Made by a program: the position numbers and the translations under genes. Source: Wolfiporia cocos (taxonomy: Eukaryota > Basidiomycota > Agaricomycetes > Polyporales > Phaeolaceae). From it: a stretch of 64,000 bases of DNA. Positions 36,097-48,207 of this stretch are shown in pieces. The stretch spans positions 620,001 through 684,000 of the forward strand of contig JACCLO010000006.1 in assembly GCA_029448655.1 (NCBI GenBank), written 5' to 3'. Every line of letters starts with the position of its first letter. Position 1 is the first letter of the stretch. Under the pieces are notes generated by a model that saw only the letters and a list, made by a program, of their open reading frames with translations, searched no databases and was not told the DNA's origin.

Positions 36097-36133
36097 TTAC
36101 CCCCGCTTTAGGTTTCATCGTCCCTGATGAAAC
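36097..36133 (-). other. polypurine tract and adjoining hairpin of element C
   Basis: On the minus strand a purine run (AAAGCGGGGGTAA) abuts the 3' LTR, as expected for plus-strand priming. Just beside it an 8-bp perfect inverted repeat (GTTTCATC at 36112-36119 and GATGAAAC at 36126-36133) could fold in the RNA. The same arrangement recurs in element B at 40202-40238. Confidence 0.7.
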
Positions 36134-36165
36134 TATTCCTCATTGTGTATGTCCCAAGAGCGGTA

Positions 36166-36387
36166 TAACGCGTGATGACGAAGTGTCAAATACCGTTAAG
36201 TTGCTGCTTCAATTTTGTTAATTGAACAGGGATAAATGGGAGTTTCAGGACTTTGTAGTGGAACCTGAGCGTTGAATGGGATAGCGATTGTATTCCTTAT
36301 TGCGATTTGTAACGCGTGATAGCGAAGTGCTAAATGCCGTTACTAGCGATTATCAACGCGTGATGACCGAAAGGTCAAATGCCGTTG
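36166..36387 (-). repeat. three related hairpins in element C internal region
   Basis: Three imperfect repeats at 36166-36198, 36309-36343 and 36354-36387 share the frame AACGCGTGAT ... AAATGCCGTT. Outer stems (TAACG/CGTTA, GTAACG/CGTTAC, CAACG/CGTTG) and inner stems (GAC/GTC, AGC/GCT, GACC/GGTC) change in a compensated way. Element B carries the same set at 40271-40303, 40406-40440 and 40451-40484. Confidence 0.7.
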
Positions 36388-37377
36388 TTTGGGAGGGATA
36401 GTCTTGTTACTTGAGTGTGTTGTCATTGTGCACGCGGATTCTAGAAGGAGGGACTCTCTTGTTATCGCTGAAGGTGTTCAAGTGCCTTTTCGCGACCTTG
36501 GTCGGATTGTTGCTTTTGCTTATGACGTTACTCGTAGTAGAAGGCGATATGGAAATGATCATCATATAGTGCCTTTGAAGTCTACTAGTAATCTGTGCTC
36601 CAATAGCTTGCCAAGCGTATTAGAGGGTGCATTGTGTTGTTGTACATATTTCGGATAAGCATTGTGCCGGATACCTGTAAGAAGGGGCTCTTCTGTTAAC
36701 TCTGGAGATTTTCTAGTTTCTCTTCGAGTCCTTTTGCGGTTATAATGGCTTATGCGTAGTACCCATTGAATGTAGCATAGCGGTGCTTTTTCGACGTCTA
36801 TTGCTGTATATCGGTGAATGGAGTAGCTGGTTCCTTTCATTCGAATAGCGGGTGTCTTAGGCTTGTTGCTTGTACAGGGGTAATCCTACTTTGTACGACT
36901 TATGCGGTTTGAACGGTTATTAAAGGACGTCGCCTTATGAACGTTTATGAGGCGTCGCCTCCCTAGTATCGCAAGTACTAAGCGTGAGACATTTGTCAAT
37001 GCCCATTTGTTACAGGGGTTGTGTCCCCTAGTTAGATTGCTTCTATGTAGCAATCTCTTCGGAGTCGTAAGTTCCGGAATGAAGCTGTGCCTTCGTTGTT
37101 GTTATGCACTATTTATTAACGAGTAGGCTTCTCGTGTAAAACCCCATAGTATAGGTACTAATCATTGTGCATTATGTTCATATGCTTATGATTGTATTCC
37201 CTGATACTGTAGTGTCGTTTGCCGTAGTGAGGCTTTATTGGGTAACCGTGAGAACATACATCCTTGTCAGGAGTTGTCTCGTAAAGGTATATCCCGTAAG
37301 AGCTGAGGTTACGTGGTGGCGATGATGGTAGTTTCCAATGTGCTTGTATGTCGTTAAAGTCGTTATTCGATTAAGTA

Positions 37378-38473
37378 TGCCACAGATTTATCTGGGGCTT
37401 ACAGCATTTTTCCTACGATTATAGCAATTTACCTGGGATTTATACGTCTAACTACAAGTTATCTACGGGTTAACTCCCATTGCCACCACGACAAGCTCTT
37501 AAATGGGCTTATCAACCACATGACCAGCTTACGTAACGCTACGGTACAACCACGTCCAATAGCAACACTACAGCATACGTCATACAGGTCTCGCCCGTCA
37601 GAGCAAGACCAGCCACGTCATAGATCCTAGATCATAATGATAGGCCGAGCGCGGCACGCTCGCATAATAATGTCCACATGTACAAACAGTGCCTCGCGGC
37701 CTTGTACTATTGGGTCGGCCTTCCCGGCTTCCCACCGCCATAAGATCATCGATCACAATGGCACCTCAGGCGCGCCACGCCTTCGCATAATAATGGCAAC
37801 ACGGCCAAATAGCACTATATTAGCACCAAGGCAATATCGCTATAGGCTCGGCCTTCTCGGCCATCCCACGGACTCGGCGTTCTCCAAGTCCCGGGCTTCT
37901 GCCATCACGGCGTTGCCCAAACACCGGTCCTCGCCTCACGGCTAAGACCAACACATGTCCCGGTTACCTTCCAGTCCGGACATAACACATGATACGGCAC
38001 CTTACGGTCCAATAGCATAACGACCTCGGCGTCCCGCCTTGGTCGTCCAACGAAGCACGGCCAATCGCCATTATGCCGCAAGGTATCCGGCAACCGGCTT
38101 CACCTATACCCGGGCTGCGCCCGCGTTAGTAACACAATAAAGACATAATCCCTCTATTACGATTGGGTCGGCCATTAGGGCCTTCCACGGCCATTCTAGA
38201 TAGAGTAACTAAACATCAGATAAGATAAGCTTCGCCACTTGGCAAAGCCACATAACCCGGTAAGGCAGTACTAGCTAGTAGCACGTGCCCTCCCGCCACA
38301 CATGTATTTAAGTAGGAGCCAAGCGCTCTATAACTTCAGTTCTATTCTTCTCGGCGTACGCCGTAGAAGAACCTCCTACCTCCTGCTGCGTCTGATAACC
38401 TCTACCTCACCCAGTCGCCTTAGTTCATCGCAAGGATACTGGCTTGGTGAGTCCCACAGAGCCATCTGTGTCA
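37378..38473 (+). mobile_element. solo LTR, family A (TSD AAGTA)
   Basis: 1096 bp, TGCCACAGATTT ... CTGTGTCA in plus orientation, flanked by AAGTA at 37373-37377 and 38474-38478. The empty site is visible in element B near 41459-41465, where the internal region runs through without it. Confidence 0.92.
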
Positions 38474-39301
38474 AAGTATGACATTGTAAGCGTGGGAACT
38501 AGGATGAACGTTGGGGGAGGATATATTTCGCTATTGGATAGATAGCTACTATATTCCTATTACAAGGTTGTCGTCCATATACGAATAGGACGGTACGAGC
38601 ATGAATGAGGGTAATCAGGCCTCTTAGTGCATGTCGTTTGTTGCTTTCAAGACCGTAAGGTACTGTTGTAAGCATGGGATAGCGGACTTTTGAGGGTCCA
38701 GAATGCGGATTTAGGGTTCTCACCCCCTCTTCCACGTTTGATCTCCCGATCAAACCTATTCCGTTGGTTTTGGTTTTTAAAGAGGTTAAACCGCCTCTAT
38801 ACCCAAATAAGGGTGGGTGGATGTGGGCCGAAGGTATTCTTGACGTATATCCATATACGGCTGTATCCAGGTCGCTCGCATATGCGACCAGATTTTTATA
38901 CTAAGGTTTCCCATGCCCTAGTTTGTCGATACCGAAGAGTTTCTCAGGCTCTTGTTCGGTGTAGTGACGAGATGTATTCCTAATCGGGAGATAGGATACA
39001 GATCCGGATTTATTTATTTCGTGTCTCGACGACGAAGGTTTCCGTAAACCAAGCAATTGTAATGATATCCGGTTGCCAAATCGGAGTGATTGTCCTAAAA
39101 GATGGGGCTCATCTGTTACTTCGGAGGATGTTCGAGTTTCCTTTTGAAGTCTTTTGCGGACGATTGCATTTTATTGCTAGTGTGAATTTCCAAATACAGT
39201 TGTTCTCCCCACAGAGAAGTGTCGTATTGGAGTGAAATCGTAATGAGATAGTGAGTCTCGTGACAATATTTGCGAGTGGCGTGCGAATTTGTCGATTTCA
39301 A

Positions 39302-40201
39302 TGACACAGATCTATCCTGTGGGACTCACCTAGTCGCTATCCTGAGGTACTAGGGCGACTAGACGAGGAAGACGGATCCAGTGCAGCAGTTGCTAGTGGA
39401 GGTAGCGCAGCCGCAAACCAGTCGAAGCTTGGGACTACCAATGGTAGTCCACTGGGAGTACCTATGGTACTCCGCGTGTGGGCATTCGAGGTAACGACGA
39501 TAGAATAGAACTGAAGTATGGAGCGCTTGGCTCCTACTTAAATACATGTATGCGGAGAGGTCATGTGATACTGTATAGTACTACCTTTCCGGGTTATGCG
39601 GCTTTGCCAATGGGCGAAGCTTATCTTATCTATGTGTTTATGATCCTATCTACAATGGCCGTGTGGGCCGGTAATGGCCGCACCAATAGTAAGAGAGGAG
39701 GTTTATTATTATCTTGGATAAACGCGGGCGCAGCCCGGGTATCGATGGCCGATAAGGCCGGACCAATAGCGATATTGCCTTGCTGCTAATATAGTGCTGT
39801 ATGGTCGTGTTGACATAATTATGCGAAGGCGTGCCGCGCCTGAAGTGTCATTATGATCAAGGATCTTATGACGTGTGGGAAGCCGGAGAGGCCGACCCAA
39901 TAGAACATTGCTTGGTGGCGATGTTTGGTGTTGTGGACATTATTATGCGAGCGTGCCGCGCTCGGCCTATCATTATGATCTAAGATCTTATGATGTGGCT
40001 GGTCTTGCTCTAACGGGTGAGACCATATGGTTTGGCGTTAGCCAAGCGTTAGCTTAGCGTGAGCCAAGGGTTACACTTAGCGTTAGCGAGGCGTGAGCCA
40101 AGCGTGAGTGGCGTAGACGACTTGTAGTTAGACGTATAAATCCCAGGTAAATTGCTATAATCATAGGAAAAATGCTGTAAGCCCCAGATAAATCTGTGAC
40201 A
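39302..40201 (-). repeat. 3' LTR of element B (subfamily A')
   Basis: 900 bp. Carries TATTTAA at 39538-39544, a predicted transcript start at 39512, and the GATA pair near 39620-39631. Differs from the 1.09-kb family A form by a shorter U3 and a GCGTTAGC-type simple repeat. Confidence 0.88.
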
Positions 40202-43200
40202 TTACCCCCGCTTTAGGTTTCATCATCCCTGGTGAAACTATTCCTCATTATGTACGTCCCAAGAGCGGTATAACGCGTGATGACAAAGTGTCAAATGCCG
40301 TTATGGTGCTGCTTCAATTTTGTTAATTGAACAGGGATAAATGGGAGTTTCAGGACTTGTAGTGGAGCCTGAGCGTGGAAGGCGATTTTATTCCTTTATT
40401 GATTTGTAACGCGTGATAGCAGAGTGCTAAATGCCGTTACTAGCGATTATCAACGCGTGATGACCGAAAGGTCAAATGCCGTTGTTTGGGAGGTGTAGTC
40501 GTGTTACTAGAGTGTGTTGTCATTGTGCACGCGGATCCTGAAAGGAGGGGCTCTCCTGTTATCGCTGAAGGTGTTCAAGTGCCTTTTCGCGACCTTGGTC
40601 GGATTGTTGCTTTTGCTTATGACATTACTCGTAGTAGAAGGCGATATGGAATGTACATCATATAGTGCCTTTGGAGTCTACTAGTAATCTATACTCCAAT
40701 AGCTTGCCAAGCGTATTAGAGGTTGCATTGTGTCGTTGTACGTATTTCGGATAGCATTGTGCCGATACCTGTAAGAAGGGGTTCTTCTGTTAACTCTGGA
40801 GATTTTCCAGTTTCTCTTCGAGTCCTTTTGCGGTTATAGTGGCTTATGCGTAGTACCCATTGAATGTAGCATAGCGGTGCTTTTTCGACGTCTATTGCCT
40901 AGCGGTGAATGGGATTGCAAGTTCCTTCATTCGCGTGGTGGGTGTCTTAGGTTTTGTGCTTGTACAGGGGTAATCCTACTTTGTACGACTTATGCGGTTG
41001 AACGGTTATTAAAGGACGTCGCCTTATGAACGTTTATGAGGCGTCGCCTCCCTAGTATCGCAAGTACTAAGCGTGTGACATTTGTCAATGCCCATTTGTT
41101 ACAGAGGTTGTGTCCCCTAGTTAGATTGCTTTCAATGTAGCGATCTCTTCGGAGTCGTAGGTTCCGGGATGAAGCTGTGCCTTCGTTGTTGTATGCACTA
41201 TTTATTAACGAGTAGGCTTCTCGTGTAAAACCCCAGTGTATAGGTACTAATCATTGTGCATTATGGGCAATGCTTATGATTGTATTCCCTAGACTGTAGT
41301 GTCGTTGCCGTAGTGAGGCCTTATTGGGTAACCGTGAGAACATACATCCTTGTCAGGAGTTGTCTCGTATAGGTATATCCCGTAAGGGCTGAAGTCACGT
41401 GGTGGCGATGATGGTAGTTTCCAATGTGCTTGTATGTCGTTAAAGTCGTTGTTCGATTGAGTATGACATTGTAAGCGTGGGAACTGGGATGAACGTTGGG
41501 GAAGGATATATTTCACTAGTGGATGGGCTAGCTACTATAATTCCTATTACAGGGTTGTCGTCCGTATACGAATAGGACAGTACGAGCATGAATGAGGGTA
41601 ATCAGGCCTCTTAGTGCATGTCGTTTGGTGCTTTCAAGACCGTAAGGTACTGTTGTAAGCGTGGGATAGTGGACTTTTTAAGGTCCTAGGTGCGAAATTA
41701 GGGTTTCCACCCCCTCTTTCATGTTTGATCTCCCGATCGAACCTATCCAGATGGTTTTGGTTTTTAAAGAGGTTAAACCGCCTCTATACCCAGATAAGGG
41801 TGGGTGGATGTGGGCCTAAGGTATTCTTGTCGTATATCCATATAAGGCTGTATCCAGTAGTCGCTCGCATATGCGACCAGATTTTTATACTAAGGTTTCC
41901 AAGCCCTAGTTTGTCGGAATCAAAGGGTTTTCCAGGCCCATATTCGATGTAGTGACGAGATGTAATCCTTTCTTGTCGTAAGGATACAGATCCGGATTTA
42001 TTTATTGCGCGTCTCGACGGCGCAGGTTTCCGTAAACCAAGCAGTAGATGATAACCGATTGCCAAATCGGTTTGATTGTCCTAATAAGGGGGGTTCCCTT
42101 GTTATCTCTGGAAGGGTTCTAGTACTTCTTCAAGACCTTTTGCGGACGATCGCATTTTATTGCTAGTGTGAATTTCCAAATACAGTTTTTCTCCCCACAG
42201 AGAAGAGGTCGTATTGGAGTGAAATCGTAAGTGAGATAGCTAGTCTCGTGACAATTCTTGCGGTTGGCGTGCGAGGTTGTCGATTTCAATTCGGGGGTTA
42301 ACCGGTTGGAAACCGGTGTAGATTCGGCGATTGTGCGAGAATGCCGAATGAAGTGTGATTCTAGAAGCCTTTCGGCTTCCGCTACACTTCAAGGGAGCGC
42401 GTATCAATAGCGTGTGTCCCTTGTTTTCCTTTCCTCTAACCCAGATTGCAAGATCCAATTAAGGATTTCTTGGTGCGATCTGTTTGTACGTGGAAGGCCG
42501 GTGGAAACGGCGCTATATCCAATTATTTATAGACGCTTGTCAGACGTCTCTTCCCAAACGGATGGTAATTTCCTTGTCAGGAGATTCCATTACCGAAAGG
42601 GGTGCCCCCGTTCAAAGGTTCTTATGACATGTGACCGAATGACCGATGCTCAAATAACCCGAATCCCCTTTTCAGGAGCGAAGACCGAAGTCAAACGGGC
42701 GCCGACGGATTATGTGAATCCTAATCGACTTGGTAATAGGTATTCCCACAGTAATGGTAGTGAATGTGTATATTATACCTAACGTACATGTTCCTACGTC
42801 GAAGAAAGGTACTAGTATCGTTTTTCGATTGACTTATTGTACCTAAGACGTAAAGGGTTGCTTATCTATGTGCATAGCAACCCTAACCAGGTTAGATAAC
42901 CTGGGAACCAGACGGTGACGTAGGAGTCCAAAGGTTATATACATTGCAAACAAGCGGTTACTAAAGCTAATACAAGTTTTGCTATCTAAGGAGCCGCCTA
43001 GACTACATATTAACTACTGCTTTGATTGGGATACCAAGGAACCTGAAAGAGAGCTCGTCATCAGCGATCAACGCTGAGTGGTCATGTCTAACACAAGAAG
43101 AACGGGGGCATGGTTAGGGGCAACTCTTGGACGTTGCCGCGCGGAAGTAGCCCTGCAGGTGCCTTCGTGGATGCGCATGACCCAGTGCCAGAAGGCGGAG

Positions 43201-44041
43201 ATATTCGCATGCATCTTGAAGCAGAGGCGCTCGCTCCTGGGGTAGGGTTGGAGGAATGGTACAGGAGAGGAATACACGACCCGCCTTTCTCAAGGGCGAG
43301 CCGGAAAGTGGATTGCAGTATTGCACCGCGATCCTTACCGCGCCTCAATGGCGAGGTTTGCCATGTTAGGCCCCCCTTGTGTCCATCAAAGGCAACTCCT
43401 CTGTCGATCAAAGATCGCGCTTTAACGAGCGCTCCACGCATCTAAGATGGTGGGCTACGCCGCAGGCTTCCAGAGGGACCTTCAGATCCAGTTTCCCGGG
43501 GAGAGCACGCCGAGCCGCCCGGAGGACTGACGCTATTGGCTACCGCTCTGTGACCTAGGCCGGCGCAACCTTGCGAGCCGCGCCACCTCACCACTTTAAT
43601 CCAATGAAGGATCCAAAGCGGGCCCCTTACGCCTAGGGAACAGCTTGGAAGATTCCCTTGCCGCCATAATGGCGACCCTACTGGTAGAGATGGGTCCCTG
43701 AACAGGGATTGCCATGTCAGGGGGTTGGGCGCACACAGGCAGACCGTCCCCTTTTCCCAATAGGCGGGTCTCAACCGCAGGCAGCCACAATCCTTGTCAG
43801 GATGGGCCGCCTCTCCTTAACCCTGGAGTCCAGGTTTGCAGAGCCGCACCGCTGATTAGGCAGGCGCAGCCCCACTGGGTGGCAGGGGAATCAAACCCCC
43901 GCCGAGTATCCCCCTAGATCCCATACCATTTAGCATACATCCCTTGCCAGGAATGCAGAGGCTGAGCGGACGTGCATCTCAGACACCTGCAGGAGGAAAA
44001 ACCCCAGGCGCAACCAGTTAAGGAGGCGCAGGGGGGTAGGA

Positions 44042-44054
44042 AGTTCTATTCTTA
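44042..44054 (-). other. putative self-primer binding site of element B
   Basis: Plus-strand AGTTCTATTCT (44042-44052) lies 2 nt from the 5' LTR. The same 11 nt begin the predicted transcript (minus strand from 44265, 32 nt below TATTTAA), so the RNA could fold back and prime. No match to a tRNA 3' end (TGG...) is seen at this position. Confidence 0.65.
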
Positions 44055-44966
44055 TGACACAGATCTATCCTGTGGGACTCACCTAGTCGCTATCCTGAGG
44101 TACTAGGGCGACTAGACGAGGAAGACGGATCCAGTGCAGCAGTTGCTAGTGGAGGTAGCGCAGCCGCAAACCAGTCGAAGCTTGGGACTACCAATGGTAG
44201 TCCACTGGGAGTACCTATGGTACTCCGCGTGTGGGCATTCGAGGTAACGACGATAGAATAGAACTGAAGTATGGAGCGCTTGGCTCCTACTTAAATACAT
44301 GTATGCGGAGAGGTCATGTGATACTGTATAGTACTACCTTTCCGGGTTATGCGGCTTTGCCAATGGGCGAAGCTTATCTTATCTATGTGTTTATGATCCT
44401 ATCTACAATGGCCGTGTGGGCCGGTAATGGCCGCACCAATAGTAAGAGAGGAGGTTTATTATTATCTTGGATAAACGCGGGCGCAGCCCGGGTATCGATG
44501 GCCGATAAGGCCGGACCAATAGCGATATTGCCTTGCTGCTAATATAGTGCTGTATGGTCGTGTTGACATAATTATGCGAAGGCGTGCCGCGCCTGAAGTG
44601 TCATTATGATCAAGGATCTTATGACGTGTGGGAAGCCGGAGAGGCCGACCCAATAGAACATTGCTTGGTGGCGATGTTTGGTGTTGTGGACATTATTATG
44701 CGAGCGTGCCGCGCTCGGCCTATCATTATGATCTAAGATCTTATGATGTGGCTGGTCTTGCTCTAACGGGTGAGACCATATGGTTTGGCGTTAGCCAAGC
44801 GTTAGCTTAGCGTGAGCCAAGGGTTACACTTAGCGTTAGCGAGGCGTGAGCCAAGCGTGAGCGTAAGCGTGAGTGGCGTAGACGACTTGTAGTTAGACGT
44901 ATAAATCCCAGGTAAATTGCTATAATCATAGGAAAAATGCTGTAAGCCCCAGATAAATCTGTGACA
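44055..44966 (-). repeat. 5' LTR of element B
   Basis: 912 bp partner of 39302-40201, differing only by the 12-bp repeat unit in my reading. Its right end TGTGACA is followed by the TSD TTCAA. Confidence 0.88.
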
Positions 44967-46789
44967 TTCAATTCGGGGGGGGGACCGGTTTGGGACCGGT
45001 GTGAATTCGGCAATGTGCAAAGATGCCGAATGAAGTGTGATTCTGGAAGTCTTGACAACCTCCGCTACACTTCAAGGGAACGCGTATCAATAGCGTGTGT
45101 CCCTTGTTTTCCCTTCCTCTAACCCAGATTGCGAGATTCAATTAAGTAATCTATTGCGATCTGTTTGTACGTGGAACGCCGGTGAGAACGGCAGTGTTTC
45201 CAATTATTTATAGACGCTTGTCAGACGTCTCTTCCCAAACGGATGGTAATTTCCTTGCCAGGAATTCCATTTACCGAAAGGGGTGCCCCCGTTCTAAGGT
45301 TCTTTAACGAATGAAATGACCGTGACTAATGCTCAATAACCCGAATCCCCTTTTCAGGAGCAAAGACCGAAGTCAAACGGGCGCCGACGGATTATGGGTA
45401 ATCCTTATCGACTTGGTAATAGGTATTTCCCACAGTAATGATAGTTATAAGCATATATTAACCATAGCGTACACGTTCCTACGTCGGGCAAGGTACTAGT
45501 ATCGTTGTTCGATTAACTAAGTGTACCTAAGACGAGAAAGGTTGCTTTTTATGTACATAAGCGACCTTAACCAGGCTAGATAACCTGGGAACCAGACGGT
45601 GACGCAGGATGTCCAAGGTTGAATACAAATGCTATTGGGTGGTTTCTAAGCTACTTTACAAGGTAAGTAAGCTACTAGGGAACCGCCACTAAAACTATAT
45701 ATTTATCTACTTTTGACTGGGATACCAGGGTACCTAGAAGAGCGAGTCATCAGCGAACTATCGCTGAGTGGTCATATTCATTGAACACAATAAGAACGGG
45801 GGCATGGTTAGGGGCAACCTCTTGAGGGTTGCCGCACGGAATTAAGCCGCCAGGTGTCTTCATAGATGCGCATGACCCTGTGCCAGAAGGCGGAGATATT
45901 CGCTTGTGCTTGTAACAGAGGCGCTCGCTCCAGGGGTAGGGTCGGTGATTGCCAGCATTTGATCGGCTGGATCACATGGTTGGGAAGAAGATACACCGCC
46001 CTTTCCCTAAACAGGAGAAGAGCGGGAAAGTGGGCCGCAGTATTACACCGCAGCCCTTACCACGCCTCAATGGCAAGGCTTGCCGTCTTAGGCCCTCCCT
46101 GGAAGCTTCAAGGTGCAGATCCCACCGTCGCCACAAGGACGCGATTTAACGAGCGCTCCACGCATCAAAGATGGTGGGCTACACCGCAGTCTTCCGGGGG
46201 TGCCTCCGATAGCAATAGGGAGAGAGCACGCCGAGCTGCCCGGAGGACTTACGCTATTGGCTACCGCTCTGTAACCTAGGCCGGCGCGGCCTTGCGAGCC
46301 ACGCCACCTCACCACTTTAGTCCACAAGGGACCCAAAGCGGGCCTCTTACACCTGAGGATCGGCGATGGAAGATTCCCACACCCTGCTAAGGGAATACGC
46401 CAAAGCGCATATCCCTATGGGGATCCTATTGGTAGTGATGGGTCCCTAAACAGGGATTGCCATGACAGGGGGTTGGGCGCGCACAGGCAGACCGTCCCCT
46501 TTTCCCAACAGGCGGGTCTTAACCGCTGGCGCCAGCGACCTTTTCAGGAAGCCAGCGCCTCTCCTTAACCCTGGAGTCCGGGTTTGCAGGACCACACCGC
46601 TGATTAGGCAGGCGCAGCCCCACTGGGTGGCAGGGGGATCAAACCCCCGCCGCTAGTATCCCCCAGAGCCCAACCATTAAGCATACCAACCTTTTCAGGA
46701 AGGCAGAGGCAGAGGGGGGCGCAATCTCAGACACCTGTGGGGGGAAAAACCCCAGGCCCAACCAGTTAAAGAAGGGCGGGGGGGTAGGA

Positions 46790-46802
46790 AGTTCTATTAT
46801 TA
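46790..46802 (-). other. putative self-primer binding site of element C
   Basis: Plus-strand AGTTCTATTATT (46790-46801) adjoins the 5' LTR with a 1-nt gap. The LTR has the complementary AATAATAGAACT at 46921-46932, 33 nt below the TATA (46958-46965). The two-base difference from element B is present in both partners. Confidence 0.65.
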
Positions 46803-47891
46803 TGACACAGTACGCCTGTGGGACTCACCAAGTGCCTATATTCTTGAGATAAGGCGACTTAGAGAGGAGGCAATACCAGCGCAGCAGGATGGTGAGAGTT
46901 ATTCTACGGCGCAAGCCGAGAATAATAGAACTAGAGTTATAGGGCGTCAAGCCCCTAGTTATATACATGTTTATGGGAAGGTCACGTGCTACTAGCTAGC
47001 TGTTACCTTTCCGGGTTATGTGGCTTTGCCAAGTGGCGAAGCTTATCTTATCTACTGTTTATGGACTCTACATAGAATGGCCGTGGCAAGGCCCTAATGG
47101 CCGAACCAATCGTATGAGAGGGATTTGTGTATATTATTGTGATAACGCGGGCGCAGCCCGGGTATAGGTGAAGCCGGTTGCCGGATACCGTGAGGTATAA
47201 TGGTGATTGGCCGGTCTTCGTTGGATGACCAAGGCGAGACGCCGAGGTCGTTATGCTATTGGACCCAAAGGTACCGTAGCATGTGATATGTCCGGACTGG
47301 AAGGTAACCGGGACATGTGTTGGTCTTAGCCGTGAGGCGAGGACCGGTGTTTGGGCAACGCCGTGATGGCAGAAGCCCGGGACTTGGAGAGCGCCGAGTC
47401 CGTGGAAGGCCGAGAAGGCCGTGACCTATAGCGATATAGCCTTGATGCTATTATAGTGCTGTATGGTCGTGTTGCCATTATTATGCGAAGGCGTGGCGCG
47501 CCTGAGGTGCCATTGTGATCAAGGATCTTATGGCGGTGGGAAGCCGTGAAGGCCGACCCAATAGTACAAGGCCGCGAGGCACTGTTTGTACATGTGGACA
47601 TTATTATGCAAGCGTGCCGCGCTCGGCCTATCATTATGATCTAAGATCTATGACGTGGCTGGTCTTGCTCTGACGGGCGAGACCTGTATGACGTAGCTGT
47701 AGCTATGCTATTGGACCGGAAGGTGCCGTAGCGTTATGTAAGCTGGTCATGTGGTGATAAGCCCAGTTAAGAGCTTGTCGTGGTGGCAATGGGAGTTAAC
47801 CCGTAGATAACTTGTAGTTAGACGTATAAATCCCAAGTAAATTGCTATAATCATAGGAAAAATGCTGTAAGCCCCAGATAAATCTGTGACA
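46803..47891 (-). repeat. 5' LTR of element C (family A, 1089 bp)
   Basis: Uninterrupted reference copy of family A. Minus-strand order: TGTCACAGATTT, GC-rich U3 with AGATAAGATAAG, CATGTATATAA core, transcript start, and CTGTGTCA end. Confidence 0.9.
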
Positions 47892-48207
47892 AATAGCGAG
47901 GGATGAGGGTACCCCCCAAGGGGTGAACCGTGACAACGACCTGCCCTAAATGTAGAGGGCCCGTGCTGCCAGTAATGGCGTAGCTAAGGGGCGTCGTCAT
48001 GTATGTATGTCAGGTGATGTGGTAGCCTAGCGCTGACCGGGCGTTAGCTACCATGGTCATCTTATCTTATCTAACTACGAAGGCGCCGGCTGGCGCGTAG
48101 CGCTGGTACAGACGCCTGAAGGGTTGGGGTGCTCGCGCAGAGCCCGGAGAACCTGCAATAAATCTGTAAAAATAATGAGCGAGCCCCAGACCTTATGATC
48201 TGTGACA

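Larger units (their letters stand above)
39302..44966 (-). mobile_element. LTR element B, youngest intact non-autonomous copy (TSD TTCAA)
   Basis: 5665 bp, flanked by TTCAA at 39297-39301 and 44967-44971. 3' LTR is 39302-40201 (900 bp), 5' LTR is 44055-44966 (912 bp); by eye they are the same sequence except for a 12-bp unit gained or lost in a short GCGTGAG-type repeat near 44861. The internal region 40202-44054 (3853 bp) is homologous throughout to that of element C and shows no gag or pol. Polypurine tract at 40202 and primer-site-like sequence at 44042-44054 give minus orientation. Confidence 0.92.
42560..46705 (-). repeat. recurrent CCTT-(N)2-CAGG mini-hairpins in B and C internal regions
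   Basis: Short inverted repeats of the form YCCTTKYCAGGR occur at 42571, 42665, 43791 and 43941 (element B) and 45252, 45346, 46539 and 46689 (element C), with further copies at 37261 and 41347. Loop bases vary (TTGTCA, TTTTCA, TTGCCA) while the arms are kept. Confidence 0.55.
34444..47891 (-). mobile_element. LTR element C, non-autonomous (TSD AATAG)
   Basis: AATAG flanks both ends (34439-34443; 47892-47896). Left (3') LTR 34444-36096 is 1089 bp after removing a nested solo LTR, exactly the length of the right (5') LTR 46803-47891. The internal region, with insertions removed (36097-37377, 38479-39301, 44972-46802), is about 3.9 kb and contains no recognisable gag, protease, RT or integrase. 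The polypurine tract TTACCCCCGC (reverse complement) begins at 36097. The layout matches a large retrotransposon derivative that depends on another element's enzymes. Confidence 0.9.
33913..47935 (-). mobile_element. solo LTR, family D, split by element C (TSD ACGAC)
   Basis: Own sequence is 33913-34443 and 47897-47935 (about 570 bp), beginning TGTCACAG and ending TGTGACA/CGTGACA-like. ACGAC flanks both ends (33908-33912; 47936-47940). It sits inside the left LTR of element E, and the E LTR is restored by removing it. Confidence 0.87.

Noticed and set aside
37378..38473. Right LTR of element C in inverted orientation
   Set aside because: It has its own perfect AAGTA duplication and an empty site in element B, so it is an independent solo LTR.
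43088..43774. Minus-strand frames of 110-117 codons in element B as a degenerate gag
   Set aside because: No zinc knuckle or capsid motif, and the equivalent region of element C is broken by stops, so I do not call a gag.
39478..44810. Identical frames at 39478/44231, 39709/44462 and 39875/44628
   Set aside because: They are identical only because they lie in the two LTRs of element B; related frames appear in other LTR copies with disruptions.
43714..46656. Similar plus-strand frames at 43714-43917 and 46462-46656 (SGGWAHTGRPSPFPNRR type)
   Set aside because: They lie antisense in homologous interiors of B and C. DNA similarity explains them and no start or length is conserved well enough for a gene.
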